DNA of 64,000 nucleotides from Sediminicola luteus. GTDB taxonomy: Bacteria; Bacteroidota; Bacteroidia; Flavobacteriales; Flavobacteriaceae. Positions 37,169 through 46,162 of this stretch are shown here, piece by piece. The position numbers and the translations under genes are program-made. The DNA is taken from the NCBI RefSeq assembly GCF_002514735.1, contig NZ_NBWU01000008.1:1-64000 (forward strand), given 5' to 3'. The notes under the pieces were generated by a model. It saw only the letters and a list, made by a program, of their open reading frames with translations. It was not told where the DNA came from and did no database searches. Position 1 is the stretch's first letter, and each line of letters starts with the position of its first letter.

Positions 37169-37223
37169 AGTAGTTCGGTGTACGTTTTCTGTAGACGAAT
37201 GGAAAATTCTGCAAGACAGGTGG
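37169..37223 (+). promoter_or_regulatory. LytTR-like direct repeats, divergent control region
   Basis: AGTAGTTCGGTGT (37169), TGTAGACGAATGG (37190) and GCAAGACAGGTGG (37211) follow each other with an exact 21-bp period. The middle copy is identical to those at 44488 and 55519. The region lies between the divergent REC-GT2 and PTPS-related genes (starts 37093 and 37284), so it could control both. Confidence 0.65.
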
Positions 37224-37283
37224 TTGCCCTGATATGAATAACAATATTTCGTCGATAATACTGTTATATTCCCTATAGTTCCT

Positions 37284-40200
37284 ATGTATCGCAAAACGTA
37301 TAGTTTATTGGCATTGGCCCTGGTTTTTGGGTTGATATTCCATGGTGTGGGTATTTTTTTTACCCTTGAGACCACCTATGATGCCTTGATCCATCTATTC
37401 TTTGCCGATCACTATGCCAAAGATTGGTTCGAACCGTGGGATTATCGTTGGTATACGGGCTTTACGGTACAGGCCTATCCACCCTTGGTGCATCAATGTA
37501 TGGCATTGCTTTCGTATCTAGGAGGACTAAAATTCGGACTGTTTACCATGGCCATTTTGGTAGTTGTACTTTTCATTACCGGTGTATATCGGTTTGCATT
37601 GGTGCTGACCACCAACCAAAAAATGGCCGGTTACGCTGCTTTAATGGGGGTGTTCTCCTCTATGTTTTTAGAAACCTTGCATCTTTTTGGGCAATTGCCT
37701 AGCTTGATGGGAATCAGCGTTTTACTGCATGCGCTTCCTGAGATATATGCATGGATAAAACTTGGGCGTATCCAACATTTATTAACTTCACTTTCGCTGA
37801 TAGCCTTAACGGTAACTTCACATCATGTTACCCCTATCTTTGGCATGGTTTTCTTCGTGTTCCCTTTAATCGGTTTGGTGATTATGGATGTTTCACGAGA
37901 CCAGGTAGATAGTAACAAAGAGATTGTTTTTTGGGTTTTTTATAGGGTGTTCAGGCGCTTGTTCTGGCGAATAGTTTCGTTCGGTATGGGGTCTTTGGTT
38001 CTCATTATCTTTTGTATGTTACCCTATTGGATAAATACTAAGAAAAATCCTATTACTCAGGTTCCGATCCCACATGGTTCTCGAGACAACTTTTTGGAGG
38101 TACTTTCCTCTGGGTTGGTCTTTTTTATAATCCCATGGGGTGCACTACTACTGCTGATACCATTTTTGTTTTATCGTTTTTATAGTAAACGGTTATTGTT
38201 CTTCGGACTGTCTTTTTCTTTATTGTCCTTACTGGGAACGGGAGGCACTACACCGCTTCCGAAAATGATGTTGGGGCAAAATGCATTTGAGATATTGACA
38301 CTCGATAGGTTTACGTTATGGGCCACTATTATGGCGTTACCTTTATTGGGGGAGTTTACCTATAGGCTGGCAGAAGGGGATTTCAAACAAAAGATTATCG
38401 CTAGATACCGTAAGACCACCCATTATCTGATTTCGGCCATTTTCGGATCGGTGTATATAGGAATGGCAATTTTTACCATGAGTTTGGGATATTTTAGACC
38501 GGCCCAACCCCAAAAGATAAAGATGCTGCCCATTGTAAACTTCCTGAATCAGGACCAACACGACCAATGGAGGTATTTAACTTTGGGTTTTGGTGATCAA
38601 ATGGCCTGGTTATCGGCTCAAACCAAAGCCATGACAGTCGATGGCAATTATCATTCGGCAAGAAGGCTGCCCGAACTGACCACTAGGGCCATTGAACGGT
38701 TGGAGAATTCGAAATTCAGAGGGGTAGAGGGCATTGGTTCTTTACAACAGTTTTTGACCGTTCCCGAAAAATATAGTTTAAAGTACATTTTCTCGAACGA
38801 TAAGTTCTATGATCCCATCCTATATTATTGTGGTTGGCAACGTTTGCAACAATTGGAGAACGGTATCATGGTTTGGGAAAGGCTTAATGTAAAACCCATT
38901 CCCAAGATTATACCCAAGGAAGATGTTGCCGATTTTCTAAAAATAATGTGGGGGCTCATTCCCATGGGGACGTTGATAATCGCTTTTATAATCAACATAC
39001 AAATGTTATGGTGGCGTAAATTGAGGGGCATAACCTGGGTGAAGGTAAATACCATAAAGTACCTACCGTCTTTTAAAGGCCCGCATAAGGCGCTTGGTTA
39101 TGTAAACGGATTATGGGTCCTAGGGCTAATGGTACTGTTCATGATAAGTATGTATCGGTTTTATCTATATAGTAGTGCCCATCATAGTCCAGAAAACGTA
39201 ATCAAAGCTTATTATGACGCATTGGATTTTAAAGAGTTCGAAAGGGCCCACTCTTATCTCGATCCCGATAGTGGCATATCCATTTCCCAATATATGCTGG
39301 AGGTTTCGGTAAGTGATGGGTTGCTCAGCTCCTACGCTAAATTGGATTCGATCGGAATCGAGGTACAAGAAAGGGATTCGGCCAGTTGTTTGACTAAAAC
39401 GTATACCCAATGGATCACCCCATTGGAAAAGGTAGCGGACAGTATTCAACTGGAATTGATCAAAAAACAGGGGAAATGGTATATTAAAGCTTTGGCCAAG
39501 GATAACGATATACCTCCAAATCAATTGATGTCCAGTAACCAAACAACGTATTTTAACCATGGTAGACGCCGTGTAACTACGGAACAGACGCATCATGAGG
39601 ATGTACTTCGCCAGCCTTTGTTGGAAATCTTATCGGCTAAACTGGTTAAGTACAACGGCAAGTACAGTATTATAGGGAGTATACAGAATATAGATAATGT
39701 ACCGGCCGATGTATCCCTGAAGGGTACCTTGTATAATGACAGGGATAAGGTATTGGCCAGTTATGATGCCAAATATCATATAAAGCACAAATTGATGCCC
39801 AAAGAAACAACCCCGTTCAGAATCGATTTCGAGGGCATAGCATGGTCCTCGACCCTAGACACCATTCCACCCACCTTCGATCCCGACACCTTTACCCCTA
39901 TAGATTTAGATGAGGTCCCGAAGACGTTCGACCTACAATGTTCCGGTAATATGGCAATAACGGATCTTTACAAATCTTTGGCCCTGCAACAAGTGTTTCT
40001 TGATGGAAACAGTGTTCAGGGGACTTTGTTCAATTTCGGGATCCAAGAGGTTACGGTGCCCCAATTGATTACCTCGTACTATAAAAAGGACGAAGGCCTG
40101 GTATGGGTAGATCATCATTTCGTTTTGGATGGGGTCCGTATTCAACGTAAACAACGGTTTACCTACGATCTTGCCGACACAAATAGGTTGGAGGTCGTTT

Positions 40201-40373
40201 ATTCCGGACTCGAAAATTGCTATGTAAATGGAATACCGAACAATGATATCGTAAACAAATACACCCATGATACGACAAATGAATATTCCACACTGGGTGC
40301 CATTCATTTAAACGATGGTACTACCGATTACATTCGAATTGATCTGAACCCTTTTATCGGAAACCCCAAGTAA
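37284..40373 (+). CDS. PTPS-related polytopic membrane protein with periplasmic C-terminal domains
   Basis: 1029-aa protein. About residues 5-420 are a 10-12 TM region with an extracytoplasmic loop at the start (TLETTYDALIHLFFADHYAK), resembling 6-pyruvoyl-tetrahydropterin synthase-related membrane proteins and GT-C-type glycosyltransferases. More TM helices occur near 550 and 615. After about 630 comes an NTF2/DUF4878-like region (ENVIKAYYDALDFKEFERAH) and then Ig/FxLYD-like beta domains (IIGSIQNIDNVPADVSLKGT). In this locus it is the best candidate for the polymerase or a lipid-linked sugar transferase. The stop and the next start share one base (40373). Confidence 0.75.
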   Translation: MYRKTYSLLALALVFGLIFHGVGIFFTLETTYDALIHLFFADHYAKDWFEPWDYRWYTGFTVQAYPPLVHQCMALLSYLGGLKFGLFTMAILVVVLFITGVYRFALVLTTNQKMAGYAALMGVFSSMFLETLHLFGQLPSLMGISVLLHALPEIYAWIKLGRIQHLLTSLSLIALTVTSHHVTPIFGMVFFVFPLIGLVIMDVSRDQVDSNKEIVFWVFYRVFRRLFWRIVSFGMGSLVLIIFCMLPYWINTKKNPITQVPIPHGSRDNFLEVLSSGLVFFIIPWGALLLLIPFLFYRFYSKRLLFFGLSFSLLSLLGTGGTTPLPKMMLGQNAFEILTLDRFTLWATIMALPLLGEFTYRLAEGDFKQKIIARYRKTTHYLISAIFGSVYIGMAIFTMSLGYFRPAQPQKIKMLPIVNFLNQDQHDQWRYLTLGFGDQMAWLSAQTKAMTVDGNYHSARRLPELTTRAIERLENSKFRGVEGIGSLQQFLTVPEKYSLKYIFSNDKFYDPILYYCGWQRLQQLENGIMVWERLNVKPIPKIIPKEDVADFLKIMWGLIPMGTLIIAFIINIQMLWWRKLRGITWVKVNTIKYLPSFKGPHKALGYVNGLWVLGLMVLFMISMYRFYLYSSAHHSPENVIKAYYDALDFKEFERAHSYLDPDSGISISQYMLEVSVSDGLLSSYAKLDSIGIEVQERDSASCLTKTYTQWITPLEKVADSIQLELIKKQGKWYIKALAKDNDIPPNQLMSSNQTTYFNHGRRRVTTEQTHHEDVLRQPLLEILSAKLVKYNGKYSIIGSIQNIDNVPADVSLKGTLYNDRDKVLASYDAKYHIKHKLMPKETTPFRIDFEGIAWSSTLDTIPPTFDPDTFTPIDLDEVPKTFDLQCSGNMAITDLYKSLALQQVFLDGNSVQGTLFNFGIQEVTVPQLITSYYKKDEGLVWVDHHFVLDGVRIQRKQRFTYDLADTNRLEVVYSGLENCYVNGIPNNDIVNKYTHDTTNEYSTLGAIHLNDGTTDYIRIDLNPFIGNPK

Positions 40374-41584
40374 TGAAATATAAGGTGCTTCTAATACTCA
40401 TTTTTGGCGTTTTTGTTTGCTGTAGGCAAAACGGAACCGATGCGATTCCGGAAAATTACGGACTGTATAAATTACAGGGTAAAACGTCTTATTTGGCCGG
40501 GGATCCTATTAACATGGCATTTGAGGGTGAACCCAGGGACAGCTTGCGTTTGTGGGTCGATAATGTCTGGGGGAGCACTGTTCTGACCTCTATTGATTCC
40601 CTGAGGCCCATTTTTAGTTTACCTGAGGTGTTACGAAATAAATCGGGATATGTAAGTTGGGCATTGTTGATCGGGAGGAAAAAACTTTTGCATGGAGGAT
40701 TGACTATTGAGCCGGCCCAGATCAACAAGACAATGATGGAAACCTATATGGGACCACCAAGTATTTTTAACCATAAAAATGATAAAGGCATGTTCGTGGC
40801 ATTCCCTCAGGATGTTTATGGCAACCCGGTTCGTGATGCCTCCGAGGTTTGGGTTAATAAGGAAATGGGTGATAGAAAGGAAACCGAGGTTTTCAAGACT
40901 GAGCATATGATCGTGTACGATTATATTTATCCAGGTACAAAACCTGGTAAAATATTCGTGTCAGCCCAATTTAACGATCAAGTTTCCAAAGAAATGGTCA
41001 CCTATATCCTACCAACCTATCCTACGGATTTTACCATAGATTCCCAAAGAGTTCATGACTTTGCCGATGGCAATCAGATGGTGACTTTAAATACATCGAT
41101 AATTCGTGACCGCTACGGTAATACGGTTGCCGATGGAACCTTGGTACGTTTTCATATTGCCGCCTCTAGCGGTGGCGAGATCCAAACAGTAGGGCAGACC
41201 CTTAATGGTGTAGCCAGGGGCATGGTGTTACATCCAGAACAACCTGAAATTTGGCAAGTGTCCGCCATCATACCCAAAAGGGCGTTTAGTAATACGATCC
41301 GTCTTGGGTTCAAGGCTGCGGTCCTTGATTTCGATATAAGGTTCGAGCCCCAAGAAAACCTGGTGGTCCTAGGTCCTATAAAAGGGTATATGCAACAATT
41401 GGTGCCCGATGGACTTTCTGTAAGTTTGACTATCCTCGATCCTAAGGGCAAGCGTTTACATCACCAATTTGCCACAACCCAGAATGGGTTTGGGAAAATC
41501 TATCTTCCTTCTTTCTTGCAAGGCGCGGAAGGTCGGATACAGGCCAAGGTTTCCGGAATAACCAAAGAGATCGAACTACCATGA
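40373..41584 (+). CDS. Lipoprotein with Ig-like domains, exopolysaccharide locus
   Basis: 403-aa protein. N-terminus MKYKVLLILIFGVFVCCRQ is a lipoprotein signal with tandem Cys at 16-17. The mature part has beta-sandwich segments; residues about 245-300 (NTSIIRDRYGNTVADGTLV) look like a bacterial Ig/invasin-type domain, where RDxxGN is typical. No enzyme motif. It is coupled to both neighbours: its start overlaps the PTPS-related stop by one base and its stop overlaps the GH start by 4 bp. A periplasmic scaffold or polymer-binding role is inferred from position. Confidence 0.7.
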   Translation: MKYKVLLILIFGVFVCCRQNGTDAIPENYGLYKLQGKTSYLAGDPINMAFEGEPRDSLRLWVDNVWGSTVLTSIDSLRPIFSLPEVLRNKSGYVSWALLIGRKKLLHGGLTIEPAQINKTMMETYMGPPSIFNHKNDKGMFVAFPQDVYGNPVRDASEVWVNKEMGDRKETEVFKTEHMIVYDYIYPGTKPGKIFVSAQFNDQVSKEMVTYILPTYPTDFTIDSQRVHDFADGNQMVTLNTSIIRDRYGNTVADGTLVRFHIAASSGGEIQTVGQTLNGVARGMVLHPEQPEIWQVSAIIPKRAFSNTIRLGFKAAVLDFDIRFEPQENLVVLGPIKGYMQQLVPDGLSVSLTILDPKGKRLHHQFATTQNGFGKIYLPSFLQGAEGRIQAKVSGITKEIELP

Positions 41585-43095
41585 ATACTACCAAAATCAT
41601 ATACAGGACTTTTTTGGTTGGCAGTTTCGTAGCTATAAATACGTTGATTATATACGGCATCTCTGCTTCCTGGAATTTTTTGAATACGGGGGCCGATCGT
41701 TCCAAGATGCTACATCTGACCCAAAAATTGGAATTGGCCTATTTACCGAAAATGCACTGGGATTTGGATGGCCAAAAAGGCCGGCCCATGAATAAACAGG
41801 CCTTAAAGGAACTGGAAGCCGATTATAGAAGTGCTTGGTATGTCAAGAATATGGCGTTTCGGAATAATGATCCCTTTGGTCTCGACGATTTCTTTACCAA
41901 AAGTGCCAAAGCCGAACTGTTGGCGTTGCTTAACCTAAATATACAAAATGGGGTAAGTCAAAGATCGACCACCATTACACATCATATTCAACTTGAGTTT
42001 TATAGTCTTGATGGAAAAATGGCCATTTTGACCGACCACATGGTTACCGGTTATCAAGAAACCTACCAACGGGGTGAATTGACTTATGCCGGACCTACGC
42101 AAAACAGCTACCGTGTAATGTTATTACTGGAAGATGGTTTTTGGCGAATTCGTCAAATGATAAAGACCAAGGGGGAGGAAGTTATAGTGAAACCGACCCA
42201 GGTCGGAATTTCGATTGGGGCCCTTAAAGGGATAAATTATTATCCGAAGTCACATCCGTGGGAAATGTTCGGGAAGCACCATGACCCGGCCATTTTGGAT
42301 GCGGATTTTATGAAGTTAAAGTTGATGGGGTTCAACTCGATACGAATCTTTATACCATATGAAACCTTTGGAAGGGCCCATGTAGATGAAACCCAATTGA
42401 AACAAATATTGGAACTTATGGATATTGCCGCCGAAAAAGATCTAAAGGTCTTGATAACCTTGTTCGACTTTTTTGGGGAATATGATATGGCCCACTGGAC
42501 CCTGGCACATAGACATGCCGAAAAACTAGTAACGACCCTGAAAGGGCATAGGGCCTTATTGGGATGGGACATTAAAAACGAACCAGATCTAGATTTTGAC
42601 AATTATGGGAAACGCGAAGTTCTTACATGGTTGGAGTTAATGATAAACCGGTTAAGGGAATGGGATGATGTGCACCCGATAACCATTGGTTGGTCTACGC
42701 CGGAAGCAGCGGTTTCTTTAAAAGAAATGGTCGATTTCATTTCATTTCATTATTATGGTCCCCTAGAGGAATTCGATAACAGGTTTTCCGTACTTCGAGA
42801 AAAGGCAAAAGGGAAAAGCATGGTACTTCAGGAATTTGGAAAATCAAGTTATAAGGGCATATGGAATGCGTATATGGGCTCTGATGAAGCTCAACTTGAG
42901 TATATGCGAGGAATTAAGAAAAGATTGGATGCGAATGACCTGTCGTTTTATATATGGACCCTGCATGATTTCGAAAATATCCCCAATAAGGTTGTCGGTC
43001 CCAGACCTTGGCGAAAGGCCCATCAACGTAATTTCGGTCTTTTGGATGTACTGGGGAAGGAAAAACCGGTTAGTACTTTAGGCTGGGGAAATTGA
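41581..43095 (+). CDS. Membrane-anchored GH5-like glycoside hydrolase
   Basis: 504-aa protein with an N-terminal TM anchor (about residues 8-30). Residues about 40-200 look like an NTF2-like domain (LEFYSLDGKMAILTDHMVTG). From about 218 a TIM-barrel hydrolase begins: GINYYPKSHPWEMFG, LMGFNSIRIFIPYE, and DIKNEPDLDFD with the acid/base Glu, then ISFHYYGP and the nucleophile Glu in VLQEFGKSS. Both catalytic Glu residues of clan A are present. In polysaccharide export loci such hydrolases trim or release the polymer. Last of three coupled genes; a hairpin follows. Confidence 0.85.
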   Translation: MNTTKIIYRTFLVGSFVAINTLIIYGISASWNFLNTGADRSKMLHLTQKLELAYLPKMHWDLDGQKGRPMNKQALKELEADYRSAWYVKNMAFRNNDPFGLDDFFTKSAKAELLALLNLNIQNGVSQRSTTITHHIQLEFYSLDGKMAILTDHMVTGYQETYQRGELTYAGPTQNSYRVMLLLEDGFWRIRQMIKTKGEEVIVKPTQVGISIGALKGINYYPKSHPWEMFGKHHDPAILDADFMKLKLMGFNSIRIFIPYETFGRAHVDETQLKQILELMDIAAEKDLKVLITLFDFFGEYDMAHWTLAHRHAEKLVTTLKGHRALLGWDIKNEPDLDFDNYGKREVLTWLELMINRLREWDDVHPITIGWSTPEAAVSLKEMVDFISFHYYGPLEEFDNRFSVLREKAKGKSMVLQEFGKSSYKGIWNAYMGSDEAQLEYMRGIKKRLDANDLSFYIWTLHDFENIPNKVVGPRPWRKAHQRNFGLLDVLGKEKPVSTLGWGN

Positions 43096-43130
43096 AAAGG
43101 GGATGGAAACCAATGGATCCACCCCCTTTT
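43095..43130. terminator. Hairpin between convergent GH and GT4 genes
   Basis: AAAAGGGGATGG and CCACCCCCTTTT pair over 12 bp with one mismatch around a 12-nt loop. T-tracts are short (T4), so it is a moderate bidirectional terminator. Confidence 0.6.
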
Positions 43131-43152
43131 GGAAACTAACCAAAATTAATAC

Positions 43153-44394
43153 CTATCTCGTTATTAAAATTTCCTCAAGTTCGGGTTTTTCTTCTAGGTT
43201 AAGCTTTTGTTGGGTATCCTTGGCCATTTGTATAGCCTTAAAGTATTGTAGGTATAGCTCGGCTATTTTCGACATAGGCAGCGAGCAGGCCGCTTTATAA
43301 TTTTGTATGCCCAGGCTCCTCCTGTAGGCACCGTCCATTAATATTTTTTGAATCGCATTGGCCAAAGATTCCACATTTTCCGGTTCAAAGAATTCACCTT
43401 GGTAACCCTCCTCACGGACCAAGGTGGCTAAATCACCCAGGTCGGGTAGGGCAACGGCCCTACCATAACTACCGGCTTGGTGCAGCACTCCCGAACTTCC
43501 TGTGGTTGAGGTGTATGGGAATATGACCACGGCGCTTTCACCGAACAATCGGGGAACATCCTCTTCGGCCACATATCCGGTAAACCGTAATTGAGGGATA
43601 TGGGCGTAACGTTTGGCCACCCCTTCCAGATAACCCGGGGTATTCGGACTGTCCGTTCCGGCAATAACGATTTCTATGTCCAATCGGGTGCGGGCTCGAA
43701 TAGCGGCTACGGCCTCAATAAGTACCTCTACTTTTTTATAGGTGCCGAATTTACCGAATGCCATTACTTGCAGGGGGCCTTCGGGTAAATCATAGGAGGG
43801 TTCGGGTGGGGTCTCAAAACTACCATGTGGTATTATGGCAACATTCCTGACCTTGTATTTTTCTTCCAGTATACCTTTATATTTACTTATGGTAACGGCC
43901 AAGACATCCGAGGCCAGAACAAAGCGGGTTAGCATACTCCCTATAAAATTGTAGATGCGCTGTAACCATTTGTTTTTTGTAAAACCTGCATTGTCAAGGT
44001 CTACTTTTTCAAGAATATTATGGAGCAACGAAATGGTGGGTATACCCATTGATCGACTTACAAAGGGTAACATTAGTCCCAGCGCGGCCGGAACTTTCTT
44101 GTCCCCGAACTTTAAAAACTGTAGGTTGAATAGTACGGCATCTGGTTTTACCTTGCGGAGGGTACGGGCCACTTTGAATAGATTTCGGTAATCATTAAAG
44201 TTCCAGCATTCCTCAACGCTTATCGGACAACCTGCCCCGGAAAAGGCAAGGTCTTTTGGGGATTGGGTAACATCGGTTAATAAAACCAGTTCGGTAACCT
44301 CATCTTGAAGACGAAAGTGCTTGACCAAGTGGTAACCGTATTCGGTTAGGGTAACCTTGCTCGGAGGGTAGGCGGTAACTATTGCTAACTTCAT
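43153..44394 (-). CDS. Glycosyltransferase family 4
   Basis: 413-aa GT-B enzyme. MKLAIVTAYPPSKVTLTEYG opens the acceptor domain; the donor domain contains VMAFGKFGTYKKVEVLIEAV, LRFTGYVAEEDVPRLFGES and the E-x7-E type region VIFPYTSTTGSSGVLHQAGS. The upstream in-frame ATG at 44442 would add 16 residues without the usual GT4 start, so ATG 44394 is used. A nucleotide-sugar donor cannot be predicted. It follows the flippase gene by 158 bp; the gap contains an exact TGTAGACGAATGG motif, so it may have its own promoter. Confidence 0.88.
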   Translation of the reverse strand: MKLAIVTAYPPSKVTLTEYGYHLVKHFRLQDEVTELVLLTDVTQSPKDLAFSGAGCPISVEECWNFNDYRNLFKVARTLRKVKPDAVLFNLQFLKFGDKKVPAALGLMLPFVSRSMGIPTISLLHNILEKVDLDNAGFTKNKWLQRIYNFIGSMLTRFVLASDVLAVTISKYKGILEEKYKVRNVAIIPHGSFETPPEPSYDLPEGPLQVMAFGKFGTYKKVEVLIEAVAAIRARTRLDIEIVIAGTDSPNTPGYLEGVAKRYAHIPQLRFTGYVAEEDVPRLFGESAVVIFPYTSTTGSSGVLHQAGSYGRAVALPDLGDLATLVREEGYQGEFFEPENVESLANAIQKILMDGAYRRSLGIQNYKAACSLPMSKIAELYLQYFKAIQMAKDTQQKLNLEEKPELEEILITR

Positions 44395-44466
44395 GTGGTT
44401 AAGTTTGTTAAAAGGTTTTGGGTACTTTAGTAAAGATGCCAAAAAACCGGGTTGGGTCCTTTGGAT

Positions 44467-44500
44467 TCAGGATGGTTGACATAATTCTGTAGACGAATGG
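44467..44500 (+). promoter_or_regulatory. LytTR-like site upstream of the GT4 gene
   Basis: TGTAGACGAATGG at 44488-44500 is identical to the copies at 37190 and 55519. A weaker partner (TCAGGATGGTTGA, 44467) is 21 bp away. It lies about 95-107 bp upstream of the GT4 start, like the other copies relative to their genes. Confidence 0.6.
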
Positions 44501-44552
44501 AGAATCACATCTGTTAAACGTTAGTCTCTCTTTGTGACACGGACCTAATCGT

Positions 44553-45803
44553 TTATCCGGATGTTTTTTTTCTTACATCATAGCGTATGTAGTAGATCAG
44601 TTGAGTGATTAGGAGGGCGGACATTGCAATGAGTTGTACCTGTACGACCATGCTCAGGGTGCCATGGAAAAATATGAGGAGCAGGACCTGGACACATCCA
44701 AATATGGCGGCCAACCAAATAGGGGTGTAGCGATCCAGCGATAGGTAATAGTATGTGAATATGTTGGCCACTGCGAATAGTGAGGTGGCCAGGGCATATT
44801 GCCAAAGTAAGGCGCTCATTGATAAGTAGGCGCCACCGAACAAGGCCCTGATGACGAATTCCGGGAAAAGGGCACAGAACGATACGATACCGATCGACAA
44901 GGCACTGATGTAGCTTACATACCTCAATAACATAGGGGTGGTTGGAATACCCTCTTTTTTGGCCTTTACCACTTCAGGGAGTAATAACATAACCAACATC
45001 CAAGCAATAAAGTAAACTACCCTACCAATGAGGGCCAGTGAGGCATATAGCCCCGCTTGTTCGTCAGCAAAATATCTTTTGACCAATATAATATCGCTAT
45101 TATTGATCAATATTTGGGTCAGTTCGTAAAAGGCCGTTATGGCGATAAAATGTTTGATCCTTTTTTTTAACAAGGGGCTTAATCGAGACGGGCGAAAAAT
45201 TCTGGAGGGTTTTAACTTCATGGGGAATGACCCCATAACCAAGGAGATAAAGATCCCAAAAGCTACAAGAACCCCATGTTGAAATGGCAATAGGATAAGG
45301 GCCGCGACGGTTATAAACAAACGGCCCCACATTTCCGATTGATAGGAAACCGCTAATTTCTTAAATTCATGTGCCCCCTGGTTTTTGCCCCTATTGATGC
45401 TCATCAAAAAATAGATGGGGATACCTATTCCGAATATTCGGAACATTAAGGCATTCTGGGTATGGAAAAATTGTTGAAGGGAGGGTGCTCCAACATAAAC
45501 GGTAAATCCAAACAAAGCCCCGGCCCACAGGCCATACCTGTACAATTGATCGGTCACGGCCTTTCGGTCTGTACCATCGGTCTGTGCGATAAATTTTGCA
45601 ACTGTCATTTGAAAGGTCATCCCGATAAAGGATAATACCAAAAGGAGCGTGATCATAAGGGCGGCCTCCGCAAAGGCTTTCGGCCCTAATAAACGTCCCA
45701 AGATCAAATTATATAAGTAGTTGCCCCCATTGACCACCATAGTACTGATCATAAACCATTGTTTGGGAGTAATTTTCCTTACCAATACCAATAGTGCTCC
45801 CAT
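44553..45803 (-). CDS. Wzx-like polysaccharide flippase
   Basis: 416-aa polytopic protein with about 12 TM helices. ISTMVVNGGNYLYNLILGRL is the typical start of PST/Wzx flippases (MATE/MOP superfamily), and FADEQAGLYASLALIGRVVYF is the conserved mid-protein motif. It should move a lipid-linked repeat unit or support export across the inner membrane. Immediately upstream of the GT4 gene on the same strand and divergent from the TPR-porin gene. Confidence 0.87.
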   Translation of the reverse strand: MGALLVLVRKITPKQWFMISTMVVNGGNYLYNLILGRLLGPKAFAEAALMITLLLVLSFIGMTFQMTVAKFIAQTDGTDRKAVTDQLYRYGLWAGALFGFTVYVGAPSLQQFFHTQNALMFRIFGIGIPIYFLMSINRGKNQGAHEFKKLAVSYQSEMWGRLFITVAALILLPFQHGVLVAFGIFISLVMGSFPMKLKPSRIFRPSRLSPLLKKRIKHFIAITAFYELTQILINNSDIILVKRYFADEQAGLYASLALIGRVVYFIAWMLVMLLLPEVVKAKKEGIPTTPMLLRYVSYISALSIGIVSFCALFPEFVIRALFGGAYLSMSALLWQYALATSLFAVANIFTYYYLSLDRYTPIWLAAIFGCVQVLLLIFFHGTLSMVVQVQLIAMSALLITQLIYYIRYDVRKKTSG

Positions 45804-46162
45804 GCTAAAATATTATTCGGTTGATGGGGACTATAAAAACCTGTATTTGGCCAAAAACGATAACCGATGGGCATTTAAAAGGAAAGGGTCCCTGTTCAAG
45901 TAAGAGACAAGGGGTTTTCCATAGAGGGGCTTCAAATGAGGTCAACATAATGGTCTGGGGTGTAAATAAGGGATTCGGGATTTACAAATATCAGCGAATT
46001 TGACTTTCATTTAGGGGCAGTGTAGGCCGATGGTCGATTACTATAGACCAATGGCAGGTATTGCCCTTCGGCTGCCTGGGTGGGGGTGTTACCTTTACAA
46101 TACCTTGAAAACCAATAGGGATATGACTCTTGTTAACCAAGATTCCCTGTACAACTTGACCA
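45804..46162. other. 359-bp divergent control region, flippase / TPR-porin
   Basis: No convincing gene. It holds the 46021-46054 direct repeat listed next. The short open frames here read through the repeat and do not resemble proteins. Confidence 0.5.
46021..46054 (+). promoter_or_regulatory. LytTR-like direct repeat upstream of the TPR-porin gene
   Basis: TGTAGGCCGATGG (46021) and TATAGACCAATGG (46042) start exactly 21 bp apart and differ from the 13-mer TGTAGACGAATGG at three and two positions. They lie 109-142 bp before the TPR-porin start. Confidence 0.6.
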
